Source of the DNA: Candidatus Poribacteria bacterium
Lineage (GTDB): Bacteria; Poribacteria; WGA-4E; WGA-3G
Direction of reading: 5' to 3'
Assembly (NCBI GenBank): GCA_028818995.1
Contig: JAPPMR010000632.1
Location: 9,388 to 14,605 of the forward strand
DNA length: 5,218 nucleotides
Part shown: piece by piece, positions 1-5,210 of the stretch
Position numbering within the stretch: position 1 is the first letter of the stretch
Layout: each line of letters opens with the position of its first letter
Notes under the pieces: generated by a model
What the model saw: only the letters and a program-made list of their open reading frames with translations
The model's database searches: none
What the model was told of the DNA's origin: nothing
Program-made: the position numbers and the translations under genes

Positions 1-167
1 ATGCACCAAATCGTGTAAGTGTGCAAACGCCTGTTATAAGTGCGAATGTGATCGCTAATTTAGCAGCTAATGTGCAAGAGATGGTTTATACTAAACCATC
101 TATCATAACACCCCTTGCGCGTGAGCATGCACAAAAACGGGGTATAAGACTTACACCCAAGTCATAA
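1..167 (+). CDS. 3' end of a gene; microcompartment-associated-like C-terminal tail (partial)
   Basis: The third forward frame is open from the window edge (first whole codon at base 3) to a TAA at 165-167, giving 54 residues of a C-terminus whose start lies outside the window. The tail includes SIITPLAREHAQKRGIRL, then TPKS and stop. The pattern S-I-I-T-P-x-A-R-E-x-A-x-x-x-G resembles a motif I recall near the N-terminus of the ethanolamine-utilisation protein EutQ (ASIITPEAREVA...), and related motifs occur in other microcompartment-linked proteins. Here the motif sits at the very C-terminus, so it is not a standard EutQ layout and no gene name is assigned. Natural protein composition and the motif support this frame over the other two. 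The preceding stretch, with repeated Val, Asn and Ala (SANVIANLAANV), looks like a linker. Function stays open; a link to a microcompartment is inference from one motif. Confidence 0.55.
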   Translation, partial: APNRVSVQTPVISANVIANLAANVQEMVYTKPSIITPLAREHAQKRGIRLTPKS

Positions 168-197
168 TGTACTATAGTGAACTTAGGAATAAAGATA

Positions 198-284
198 CAC
201 ATTTTCTGTAGGAGCGATCTCCGAATCGCGACGAACCTTACTGATAGTAGGGAATCGGAGTTCCCTCCTACATCTCAAAATGTG
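198..284. repeat. Imperfect intergenic palindrome (REP/MITE-like)
   Basis: The inner arms are 207-228 and 251-272. Each arm begins or ends with TGTAGGAG/CTCCTACA, and 18 of 22 positions pair. An outer perfect 8-bp arm, CACATTTT (198-205) with AAAATGTG (277-284), extends the stem after a small asymmetric bulge. The centre (229-250) is unpaired. The TGTAGGAG...CTCCTACA ends with an AATCGCGA-type interior match, by memory, a dispersed intergenic repeat seen many times in Poribacteria genomes; that family link was not checked. It lies between two same-strand genes, so as RNA it could act as a terminator or a 3'-end stabiliser for the upstream gene. It encodes nothing and has no transposase. Confidence 0.7.
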
Positions 285-299
285 CCGTTAATTCTAAAG

Positions 300-359
300 C
301 TTACTATAAGTTAGAAAATTATACTTTCCAACTAAATTATTCTTGACAATTATAGTAAG
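300..359. promoter_or_regulatory. 10-bp inverted repeat across the promoter, candidate operator
   Basis: CTTACTATAA (300-309) is the exact reverse complement of TTATAGTAAG (350-359). The right half lies in the spacer between the -35 and -10 boxes, and the left half lies about 34 bp upstream of the -35 box. The centres of the two halves are 50 bp apart, about five helical turns, so a protein bound to both halves would sit on the same face of the DNA. A second, imperfect hairpin (309-317 with 325-333, 8 of 9 pairs) is nested between them. A looping repressor site is a reasonable inference; AT-rich composition makes chance matches more likely, so this is tentative. Confidence 0.4.
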
Positions 360-371
360 AAATTGTATAAT
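343..371 (+). promoter_or_regulatory. Sigma70-type promoter, perfect consensus
   Basis: TTGACA at 343-348 and TATAAT at 366-371 are both exact consensus hexamers with the ideal 17-bp spacer. The predicted start is about A378, giving a 5' untranslated leader of about 197 nt before the ATG at 575. It is the only convincing promoter in the window and should drive the secreted Tyr/Ser/Arg-rich protein gene strongly unless repressed. Confidence 0.8.
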
Positions 372-523
372 GTTTTCAACAATAAGGTTTATAACTGATA
401 TTTAATCACTGAAACGTTATATTTTATGTTAAAGACAGGAAGAACGTAAGACAGATACTACTTTATTATAGAATTAACCGAGATACAAATAGAAGAGAAG
501 AAAATTATATTATACATATTTTC

Positions 524-547
524 AACCAACGGCTAACCCTGCTGGTT
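524..547 (+). promoter_or_regulatory. Weak leader hairpin upstream of the ribosome binding site
   Basis: AACCA (524-528) pairs with TGGTT (543-547), then after an A/C mismatch three more pairs form (530-532 with 539-541, one of them G-U), with a 6-nt loop. The hairpin ends 15 nt before the AGGAGG and is followed by only two T. It could tune translation but is too weak and lacks the U-tract of a terminator. Low confidence. Confidence 0.25.
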
Positions 548-562
548 TTAAGATTACTAAAT

Positions 563-568
563 AGGAGG
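563..568 (+). promoter_or_regulatory. Strong ribosome binding site
   Basis: AGGAGG matches the anti-Shine-Dalgarno sequence exactly and is 6 nt from the ATG at 575, which fixes the start of the secreted protein. With the consensus promoter it suggests high expression. Confidence 0.85.
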
Positions 569-574
569 ATTCTC

Positions 575-2152
575 ATGTTGAAACGAATTTTTACTTTGAC
601 AATCGCAGGACTCCTTAGCTGCTTGCTAATCGGGACGTTGGCAACAGTGAGTTACGCCGATTACGGTTATTATGCGGACAGACTGAGTCGTGAACATCGA
701 GTCGCAAATGATGTAGATGAATGGATAGAACGCGGCAATGCCACAATTACAGCAAGTCCTATTTTTGAAGACGGCATGCGGCTTACCGCTTGGGCAAATT
801 CTTATCAAGATGCGGATAATTTTGAATTTGCTATTGCAAGCGGTGTATATCTATTTGAAATCCCACGTGGCGCGCAATCCATTGAAATTGTGGTTCGCTA
901 CAAAGGTGAACCGAACAAGTTTGAGATTAACAACCATTATGAACCGATTGCGGGGCGTATATGGATTCGTAATACCAAACGAGAAGCAACACGCCGTGGC
1001 TACCATGACCAAAACGCCTCTGAAACGCGATATGGCGATACTTTCGTCCTTCGTGCAAAAAACCGCTCTGAAACTATCAAAATTCCTGTCGCGGGACATG
1101 TCAAAGATGGATGGATGGAACTTCATGTCGTTGCCGAAGGCGGCGAACAACTTGATGTAGAATATATTGAGGTTTCCACCTATCGCCGAGCACCAAAGGT
1201 GCGGGTAGTTCAGCACTATACGCCCGCCTATCGTTGGCGTCCTTGGAATCGGTACACCTATCTCTATTTTTATGATGGACCTATTTATTACAGAAGCGGA
1301 TTCGATTCCTATCTGTGTTGGAGTTATCCTGTTTACGATCACCGCTACCTCTCAATCCGCTCCTATTATGGAGGTTACTTAGGTCGTTACCGTGCCTATC
1401 ACCCGGCACGTTATTCGTATTACCACACACCTTATTACGGTGTTTACAGTAGGGGCACTCCAATATACAACAAACGGACTCAGTTAAATAGGTGGAGTGC
1501 ACAACACGAAACAGCGCGTAAACAATATTCTCGCAGTCGGTTAGCAACACCTACACGAACTACACAACGGACACAAATCCAAAATGATGTCCGTGTCGTT
1601 ATTGAAAACCACCGTAGGCAAGCACCTCCGCCAACTGAACGTGTTACGCGGTCTGCAATAATTTCTCAGAAGCAACGAATAGCGACCAGATCAACTACCC
1701 GACAAAACGATGGAATTCGGACTTATAGTAGTCGTTCTCGTTTTTCAACCCAGACACCGGACAGACAACGGAGTTCTCTCTTAAATTCGCGCTCACGGGT
1801 GAATACGAGTAGGAGTAGCACTTCATCAGTTACAAATAGATCTTCTCAATTTTATAGAAGATCCGTATCTTCTTCAAACCGTACGAGCAGTTCGTCAAGT
1901 TCGCGTTTACGCAGTAGCAGTAGTGTTGATCGAACGAAACAGCGTAGTCCGTCTGTTAGCACATCAAGATCTACACCGACGCGAACCGAACCACAAAGGG
2001 TTAGTCGGACTTCATCGTCCAGTTCTCGGACACGTCCAACAACTACCACTCGTACGTCAACCAGTTCAAGTTCCAGTAGTGATGATGACGATGACGATAA
2101 GAAAACCGAAAATCGAAGCCGGACAACGTCACGGACAAAACGAAGAAGATAA
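575..2152 (+). CDS. Secreted Tyr-rich and Ser/Arg-rich protein of unknown function
   Basis: This 525-residue protein is not recognised by name. It starts with a Sec signal peptide: basic MLKR, a hydrophobic core to about residue 24, and a likely cleavage after A28 (VSYA|DYG). A Cys at 16 (LLSC) is a poor lipobox because the hydrophobic stretch continues beyond it. Residues about 40-205 alternate hydrophobic strands and polar turns and end in LDVEYIEVSTY, which suggests a beta-sandwich resembling carbohydrate-binding modules; this is inference. Residues 201-300 contain 25 Tyr with several Trp, Arg and His (for example YFYDGPIYYR and SYYHTPYYGVY). Residues about 301-380 are Arg/Gln/Thr-rich. 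Residues 381-525 are low complexity, with 49 Ser and 29 Arg in 145 residues, followed by Asp6 (503-508), Lys2 and a basic end (TKRRR). This layout fits an extracellular matrix, adhesion or surface structural protein that could bind polyanions such as acidic polysaccharide. It sits alone behind its own promoter with a hairpin downstream. Confidence 0.85.
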   Translation: MLKRIFTLTIAGLLSCLLIGTLATVSYADYGYYADRLSREHRVANDVDEWIERGNATITASPIFEDGMRLTAWANSYQDADNFEFAIASGVYLFEIPRGAQSIEIVVRYKGEPNKFEINNHYEPIAGRIWIRNTKREATRRGYHDQNASETRYGDTFVLRAKNRSETIKIPVAGHVKDGWMELHVVAEGGEQLDVEYIEVSTYRRAPKVRVVQHYTPAYRWRPWNRYTYLYFYDGPIYYRSGFDSYLCWSYPVYDHRYLSIRSYYGGYLGRYRAYHPARYSYYHTPYYGVYSRGTPIYNKRTQLNRWSAQHETARKQYSRSRLATPTRTTQRTQIQNDVRVVIENHRRQAPPPTERVTRSAIISQKQRIATRSTTRQNDGIRTYSSRSRFSTQTPDRQRSSLLNSRSRVNTSRSSTSSVTNRSSQFYRRSVSSSNRTSSSSSSRLRSSSSVDRTKQRSPSVSTSRSTPTRTEPQRVSRTSSSSSRTRPTTTTRTSTSSSSSSDDDDDDKKTENRSRTTSRTKRRR

Positions 2153-2190
2153 ACAACGTTTTCGTTATTGAATTATCTGATATACATAAC

Positions 2191-2223
2191 CGATGCCTCG
2201 TGCAGTTTTTGCGCGAGGCATCG
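2191..2223 (+). terminator. GC-rich hairpin after the secreted protein gene, probable terminator
   Basis: CGATGCCTCG (2191-2200) and CGAGGCATCG (2214-2223) pair perfectly over 10 bp. Three more pairs (one G-U) extend the stem to 13 bp around a 7-nt loop, AGTTTTT. The U-tract expected right after the stem is absent; a run of seven T occurs only at 2240-2246, 16 nt further on. It may terminate inefficiently or protect the 3' end of the mRNA, leaving some read-through into the next genes. Confidence 0.6.
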
Positions 2224-2259
2224 TCAACATTAGTGTAGATTTTTTTCTTAAATTTAGTC

Positions 2260-2287
2260 TTGAAACATTAGGCATATTATTTAGACT
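2260..2287 (+). promoter_or_regulatory. Weak candidate promoter for the three-gene operon
   Basis: TTGAAA (2260-2265, 5 of 6 consensus) is followed after 16 bp by TAGACT (2282-2287, 4 of 6). It is the best pairing I find in the 186-bp gap before the ATG at 2339, but it is not strong. The operon could instead be reached by read-through past the 2191-2223 hairpin. Confidence 0.2.
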
Positions 2288-2338
2288 TCGCGACTGATCT
2301 GTTCGCGTAATTTTCCAAAATATATAGATTAGGAATCA

Positions 2339-2893
2339 ATGCGTTTTTTATTGCCCTTTTTGATTTTGATATTGCTATTGAGCGTGGAATTTTGTTTTGC
2401 CGAAGAGGCTAACAATAAAGTTGTTTCTATGGAATCTGAACAATCGATAAGATTAATTTCTCCCATTGGAACTATGGTTAGGTCAACTGTTTTTCCCGGA
2501 TGGGGACAATTTCATAGTCGCAACCATTTTCGTGGGAGTCTTATCTTACTTGGCATCGGTAGTTCAGCTGTTGGAGCATTTCTGGCACACCAATCTTTAA
2601 AAACACAATATGATCATTATGTAATCACTGCCAGTCTTGATCCGGATGATGCTACTTTGTTGGCAAGTTACGATAAAGCAAATCAACAATACAAACTCAA
2701 GATGTTCTTTGTCTATACAGGTATCGGTCTATGGGCATATAGCATCATTGATTCTTATGTCAGTGCCAACTTTTACAATGCTACCTCACAAGTTCGTTCA
2801 ATCCAAGAGGATGCACAGCAAATTGAAAATTTGGGGCTCCAAGTTGGAATCACTCCATCACGGCTTTATTTGGGGGTCGTAAAAACATTTTAA
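2339..2893 (+). CDS. DUF5683-like exported membrane protein
   Basis: A 184-residue protein with a signal peptide (MRFLLPFLILILLLSVEFCFA, likely cleaved after A21). Residues 41-66 carry the signature SPIGTMVRSTVFPGWGQFH followed by RG; the S-x-x-x-PG-x-GQ-x-H/Y core is what I recall of the DUF5683 family, whose function is unknown. A hydrophobic segment follows at about 66-85. Then comes a polar stretch with spaced Tyr residues (YDHY, YDKANQQYKLK), and a second hydrophobic segment at about 122-139 ending in the acidic SIIDSYVSANF. So it probably spans the inner membrane twice with a short polar loop. The C-terminus (167-184, LQVGITPSRLYLGVVKTF) looks like alternating beta residues. The start is supported by the signal peptide; its Shine-Dalgarno (AGGA, 2331-2334) is only 4 nt from ATG. 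It is the first gene of a tight operon, 18 nt before the lipoprotein gene. The family call is moderately sure; no biochemical role can be given. Confidence 0.75.
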   Translation: MRFLLPFLILILLLSVEFCFAEEANNKVVSMESEQSIRLISPIGTMVRSTVFPGWGQFHSRNHFRGSLILLGIGSSAVGAFLAHQSLKTQYDHYVITASLDPDDATLLASYDKANQQYKLKMFFVYTGIGLWAYSIIDSYVSANFYNATSQVRSIQEDAQQIENLGLQVGITPSRLYLGVVKTF

Positions 2894-2911
2894 TTTGGAG
2901 ATGAAAATATT

Positions 2912-3472
2912 ATGTTAAAGGAATTAGTAAAAACAAGCAGCGTGCTCATTTTAGTAGCATGTTTTATCGGTTGCGGCGACGTTGATAAGGTAAATCAGGT
3001 GCCGCCCGAGGACTATTTGGCAATTAACGGCGTTTTGAAACGGTGGCGGGAAGGTTATGAAACTGAAGATGTAGAGACCTATATGAGTGCTTATTGGTCT
3101 CAAGGTTTTCGCTACGTATCGGACATGGGAACAGACGGTGATAAAACTGACGACTTAATATTTGATGATATTCGAGACGAACGGGATTCAGCTATCCGCG
3201 TCTTTAGTAAATTTCAAGATATTGAGATAGAACTCTCTGTTCCACCAGAAATAGTTGTAACTGAAGATGGTAATGAAGCCGAAGTCCGAAATCACTACCG
3301 AATTCAAGGCTTTGTAGCAGATGGCGAATCCCTTGAAGGTGGATACACTGGATGGTTCGCGGAAGGCGATAATCTGTTTATTTTCGAAAAAAGAGATGGC
3401 GAATGGCGTATTACGGAATGGCATGACGAAGCATTCAACGATGAAGAAATTCGCATCGCAAATAACCTATAG
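2912..3472 (+). CDS. NTF2/SnoaL-like lipoprotein
   Basis: A 186-residue predicted lipoprotein. The N-terminus has a short basic region and hydrophobic core, with two possible lipid-attachment cysteines: C17 (LVAC, the more canonical lipobox) and C21 (FIGC, followed by GD). Either places it on a membrane facing the periplasm. Residues about 33-172 look like an NTF2-like fold of the SnoaL/DUF4440 kind. Helix 1 is AINGVLKRWREGYETEDVE, then comes a Tyr/Trp segment (YMSAYW), a helix with RDSAIRVFSKF, and a curved sheet ending in a strand of the type DGEWRITEWHDE. An acidic stretch at 71-92 (many Asp) could bind a cation; this is a guess. In this fold small ligands bind in a cone-shaped pocket, but no catalytic residues can be named. 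GGAG at 2897-2900 is 11 nt before ATG. It lies 18 nt after the DUF5683-like gene and 63 nt before the Wzz-type gene, so all three are probably co-transcribed. Confidence 0.75.
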   Translation: MLKELVKTSSVLILVACFIGCGDVDKVNQVPPEDYLAINGVLKRWREGYETEDVETYMSAYWSQGFRYVSDMGTDGDKTDDLIFDDIRDERDSAIRVFSKFQDIEIELSVPPEIVVTEDGNEAEVRNHYRIQGFVADGESLEGGYTGWFAEGDNLFIFEKRDGEWRITEWHDEAFNDEEIRIANNL

Positions 3473-3493
3473 TCTCGCACAAAAGTTAGTGTA

Positions 3494-3535
3494 AAGGAGA
3501 GCAATTTTCCCCGGTTTTCGGGAAAAACGACACTC
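3494..3535 (+). promoter_or_regulatory. Distant Shine-Dalgarno with an intervening hairpin
   Basis: AAGGAG (3494-3499) is the best ribosome binding site before the Wzz-type gene, yet 36 nt separate it from the ATG at 3536. Between them TTTTCCC (3505-3511) pairs with GGGAAAA (3520-3526). G3513-C3519 can add one pair if C3512 is bulged. Folding this 22-nt hairpin would shorten the effective distance to about 14 nt. A weak GGGA (3520-3523) 12 nt before the ATG is the alternative site and would be hidden in the stem. No in-frame ATG, GTG or TTG lies between 3473 and 3535. Confidence 0.45.
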
Positions 3536-4942
3536 ATGCCTCAAAAAGAGGAACCATTGCATGACTATCTGCAATTCATACGAAAGTACAGCTTCGTTAT
3601 CTGTCTGAGCACTTTATTGGTTTTAGGAACTGCGCTTATTATCTCACTGCGTATACCTAAAACCTATTCTGCTTCTACACGGATGCTGCTTATTCAATCG
3701 AACACAGCTTCTCCTATCTCCTCCAGTAATTTGTTTCAAACAGTTTTTTCAGGAGGCGTTGATCGTAGAGAGATGGCAACAATTAGTGAAAGGTTTTCTA
3801 CAGAGTCTATGCTAAATGCTGCGATTGAGAACATGGAAGAGAATGAACTTGGAGACGTGCAGCATCTTCCCAGCATAGGAAATCTCAAACGGAAGTTGAA
3901 GGCACAAATTCATCCGGATGCTGACTATATTGACTTGTCAATTGAATTAACAGAAACCGAAGGAGGCGAACGTAACGCAGCTCTATTGGTTAATCAACTG
4001 ACGCGAGACATGCAGATATTACGGAGTGAAAATGAAAAAACAAGATTGGCAAAACACCAAAGATTGCTTGAACAAAAACGAGAAGATAATGATAAAAAAA
4101 TTCAACAACTCATAGACGAAACTCTTAAATTTGTCCGCGAAAACGGAAGTCCAGAGACGTGGTACCCTCAATTAGCAAGTTTATTGGAACAGTATAGAAA
4201 CTTACAAGAGCGGCTTGGAATCGCCGAACAAACCCTCCACACTGCACGCGGGCGCCTAACCCATTTGAAAAATCGGCAAGAAAACCTTCCACAACAGACA
4301 CAAATTTCGGAAACTCAGAACTACCATCCGATCTGGTTATCTCTGCGCGAGAAATTAGATGACTTGGAATCCCAACGCATTGGTGATAGTAAAAAAGCCG
4401 GAAAAAGTTCACATGAACTCAGTGGACAAGACGCACAAATTGCTGAACTCCAGAAAAAATCTGATGCGACACCGGAAATGGTTAATATTACCACTTACGG
4501 TACTTCTCCACACTATATTTATATACAAAATCAACTAATTGAGTTGCCGCCAACTATTGAAGGTTATGAAAACGAAACAGAACAACTTAAAAAAGAATCG
4601 CAAAAAACTTATAGCCAATTGCAAAAATTATTAAACCAAATTCCGGTTAATCAACATACATTTACGCAGTTGCGCACCGAACTTGAACTTGTTGGCACCT
4701 TAAAAGAAGAAATTGAAAAACGCTATCTTGAATCTGAAATATTAAGTGCGGAGTCCGGCGTTACCGACACACAGATAGGCGGCATTGAAATCGTTGATAT
4801 CGCGGTCCCCCGGAAAATCCCGATCAGTCCACAATTCAAATTAATTGTTATTCTCGCGGGGGTTGTAGGGTTATGTTTAGGTGTAACGCTTGCCTTATTA
4901 ATCGAATACTTTAAGAGATCTTCGCTTAGTTTACAAAACTGA
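3536..4942 (+). CDS. Wzz-type polysaccharide chain-length determinant (polysaccharide co-polymerase)
   Basis: A 468-residue protein with the topology of polysaccharide co-polymerases, inner-membrane oligomers that set the length of O-antigen, capsule or exopolysaccharide chains, usually with a Wzy polymerase. A short cytoplasmic tail containing HDYLQFIRKYSF leads into transmembrane segment 1 (about 19-38). The typical Wzz continuation LRIPKTYSASTRMLLIQ follows. Periplasmic residues about 160-250, 268-308 and 345-405 are rich in Glu, Lys, Gln and Leu and look like long coiled-coil helices. Before the second transmembrane segment (435-457) is the Pro-rich stretch IVDIAVPRKIPISPQFK, a hallmark of the family. 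The protein ends 11 residues later, so there is no fused tyrosine kinase (no Walker motifs). It is longer than classical Wzz (about 320-360) and nearer to exopolysaccharide-type members. It is the last gene of the operon and its stop codon is within the terminator stem. Its start lacks a close strong ribosome binding site. No glycosyltransferase or Wzy is in the window. Confidence 0.85.
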   Translation: MPQKEEPLHDYLQFIRKYSFVICLSTLLVLGTALIISLRIPKTYSASTRMLLIQSNTASPISSSNLFQTVFSGGVDRREMATISERFSTESMLNAAIENMEENELGDVQHLPSIGNLKRKLKAQIHPDADYIDLSIELTETEGGERNAALLVNQLTRDMQILRSENEKTRLAKHQRLLEQKREDNDKKIQQLIDETLKFVRENGSPETWYPQLASLLEQYRNLQERLGIAEQTLHTARGRLTHLKNRQENLPQQTQISETQNYHPIWLSLREKLDDLESQRIGDSKKAGKSSHELSGQDAQIAELQKKSDATPEMVNITTYGTSPHYIYIQNQLIELPPTIEGYENETEQLKKESQKTYSQLQKLLNQIPVNQHTFTQLRTELELVGTLKEEIEKRYLESEILSAESGVTDTQIGGIEIVDIAVPRKIPISPQFKLIVILAGVVGLCLGVTLALLIEYFKRSSLSLQN

Positions 4943-4990
4943 ATCAGTCCTATTATTCTGTCGCGTAGTTAATAGGGAATTCAGTTTTTT
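4935..4990 (+). terminator. Intrinsic terminator closing the operon
   Basis: AAAACTGAAT (4935-4944) pairs perfectly with ATTCAGTTTT (4979-4988). After a small internal loop (4 and 2 nt), CCTATTA (4949-4955) pairs perfectly with TAATAGG (4970-4976), with a 14-nt loop. A run of six T (4985-4990) ends the structure. The TGA stop codon of the Wzz-type gene (4940-4942) lies inside the left arm, so the last codons and the terminator share sequence. The A-run on the left arm also allows action on the opposite strand. Confidence 0.85.
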
Positions 4991-5103
4991 GTTTGCATTG
5001 GGTAGGAGGATTTTTAACCCGATATATTGGGTTGATTTATTGAATTTCGTATACCTTTACCTTTGTTAGGTCCGCTTTATATCATGCTTTTGCCATTTCT
5101 AAT

Positions 5104-5116
5104 TGACAAATTGTCA
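5104..5116. promoter_or_regulatory. 13-nt perfect palindrome, possible operator
   Basis: TGACAA-A-TTGTCA has two perfect 6-bp arms around one central base. It overlaps a TTGACA hexamer at 5103-5108. Short dyads of this kind can bind dimeric regulators, but no promoter with a fitting -10 box accompanies it, so function is unclear. Confidence 0.25.
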
Positions 5117-5125
5117 TAATAAACT

Positions 5126-5210
5126 GTAGGTCGGGTAGAGCTTGCGAAACCCATAGGCGTCAATATTAAGAACCTGTCTCTTGTGGGAGAGGTTTGAAAC
5201 CCCGATATTG
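5126..5210. repeat. Compound palindromic intergenic repeat
   Basis: Two modules follow one another. The first starts GTAGG and has GGGT (5133-5136) facing ACCC (5149-5152) around GAGCTTGCGAA, resembling a widespread type of intergenic repeat with GGGT...GCGAAACCC. The second has an outer stem CAATAT/ATATTG (5161-5166 with 5205-5210) enclosing a hairpin AACCTGTCTC/GGGAGAGGTT (5171-5180 with 5185-5194; 8 Watson-Crick pairs, one G-U, one mismatch, loop TTGT). An alternative palindrome GGTTTGAAACC (5191-5201) overlaps its right arm, so two folds compete. Family membership is from memory only. Confidence 0.5.

Larger units (their letters stand above)
168..574. other. 407-bp intergenic regulatory and repeat region
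   Basis: No coding sequence is visible on either strand between the TAA at 167 and the ATG at 575. From left to right the region holds a short AT-rich spacer, an 87-bp imperfect palindrome (198-284), a small hairpin (309-333) nested inside a longer inverted repeat (300-309 with 350-359), a consensus promoter (343-371), and an AT-rich leader of about 197 nt. The leader contains a repeated AAGACAG heptamer (432-438 and 448-454) and a weak hairpin (524-547) just before the ribosome binding site. I do not recognise a known riboswitch in the leader. No clear intrinsic terminator for the upstream gene is seen; the long palindrome may serve that role. Confidence 0.7.

Noticed and set aside
2..58. 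A Cys-rich reading in the second frame (six Cys in 18 residues, ending at TAA 56-58), like the end of a metal-binding or modified peptide
   Set aside because: The third frame is open through the same bases and to 167, with a recognisable motif, so it is the likely coding frame. The Cys-rich reading is probably its shadow.
79..101. Perfect 10-bp hairpin (AGATGGTTTA/TAAACCATCT, 3-nt loop) as a terminator
   Set aside because: It lies inside the upstream coding frame, before the stop at 165-167, and has no T-run. Likely chance or a minor mRNA structure.
590..625. Lipobox at Cys16 of the secreted protein (LLSC)
   Set aside because: Leu at -2 is atypical, the hydrophobic run continues past the Cys, and a better signal peptidase I site (SYA|D) follows.
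851..1342. Long reverse-strand open frame of 163 codons within the secreted protein gene
   Set aside because: It lies wholly opposite a gene with a signal peptide, consensus promoter and ribosome binding site. It has no such signals of its own, and its protein shows no domain.
1923..2171. Overlapping forward frame of 82 codons at the end of the secreted protein gene
   Set aside because: A shadow of the low-complexity Ser/Arg region in another frame, with no ribosome binding site.
5103..5131. Promoter starting with TTGACA at the right end
   Set aside because: No TATAAT-like box occurs 15-19 bp downstream; the hexamer is explained by the TGACAAATTGTCA palindrome.
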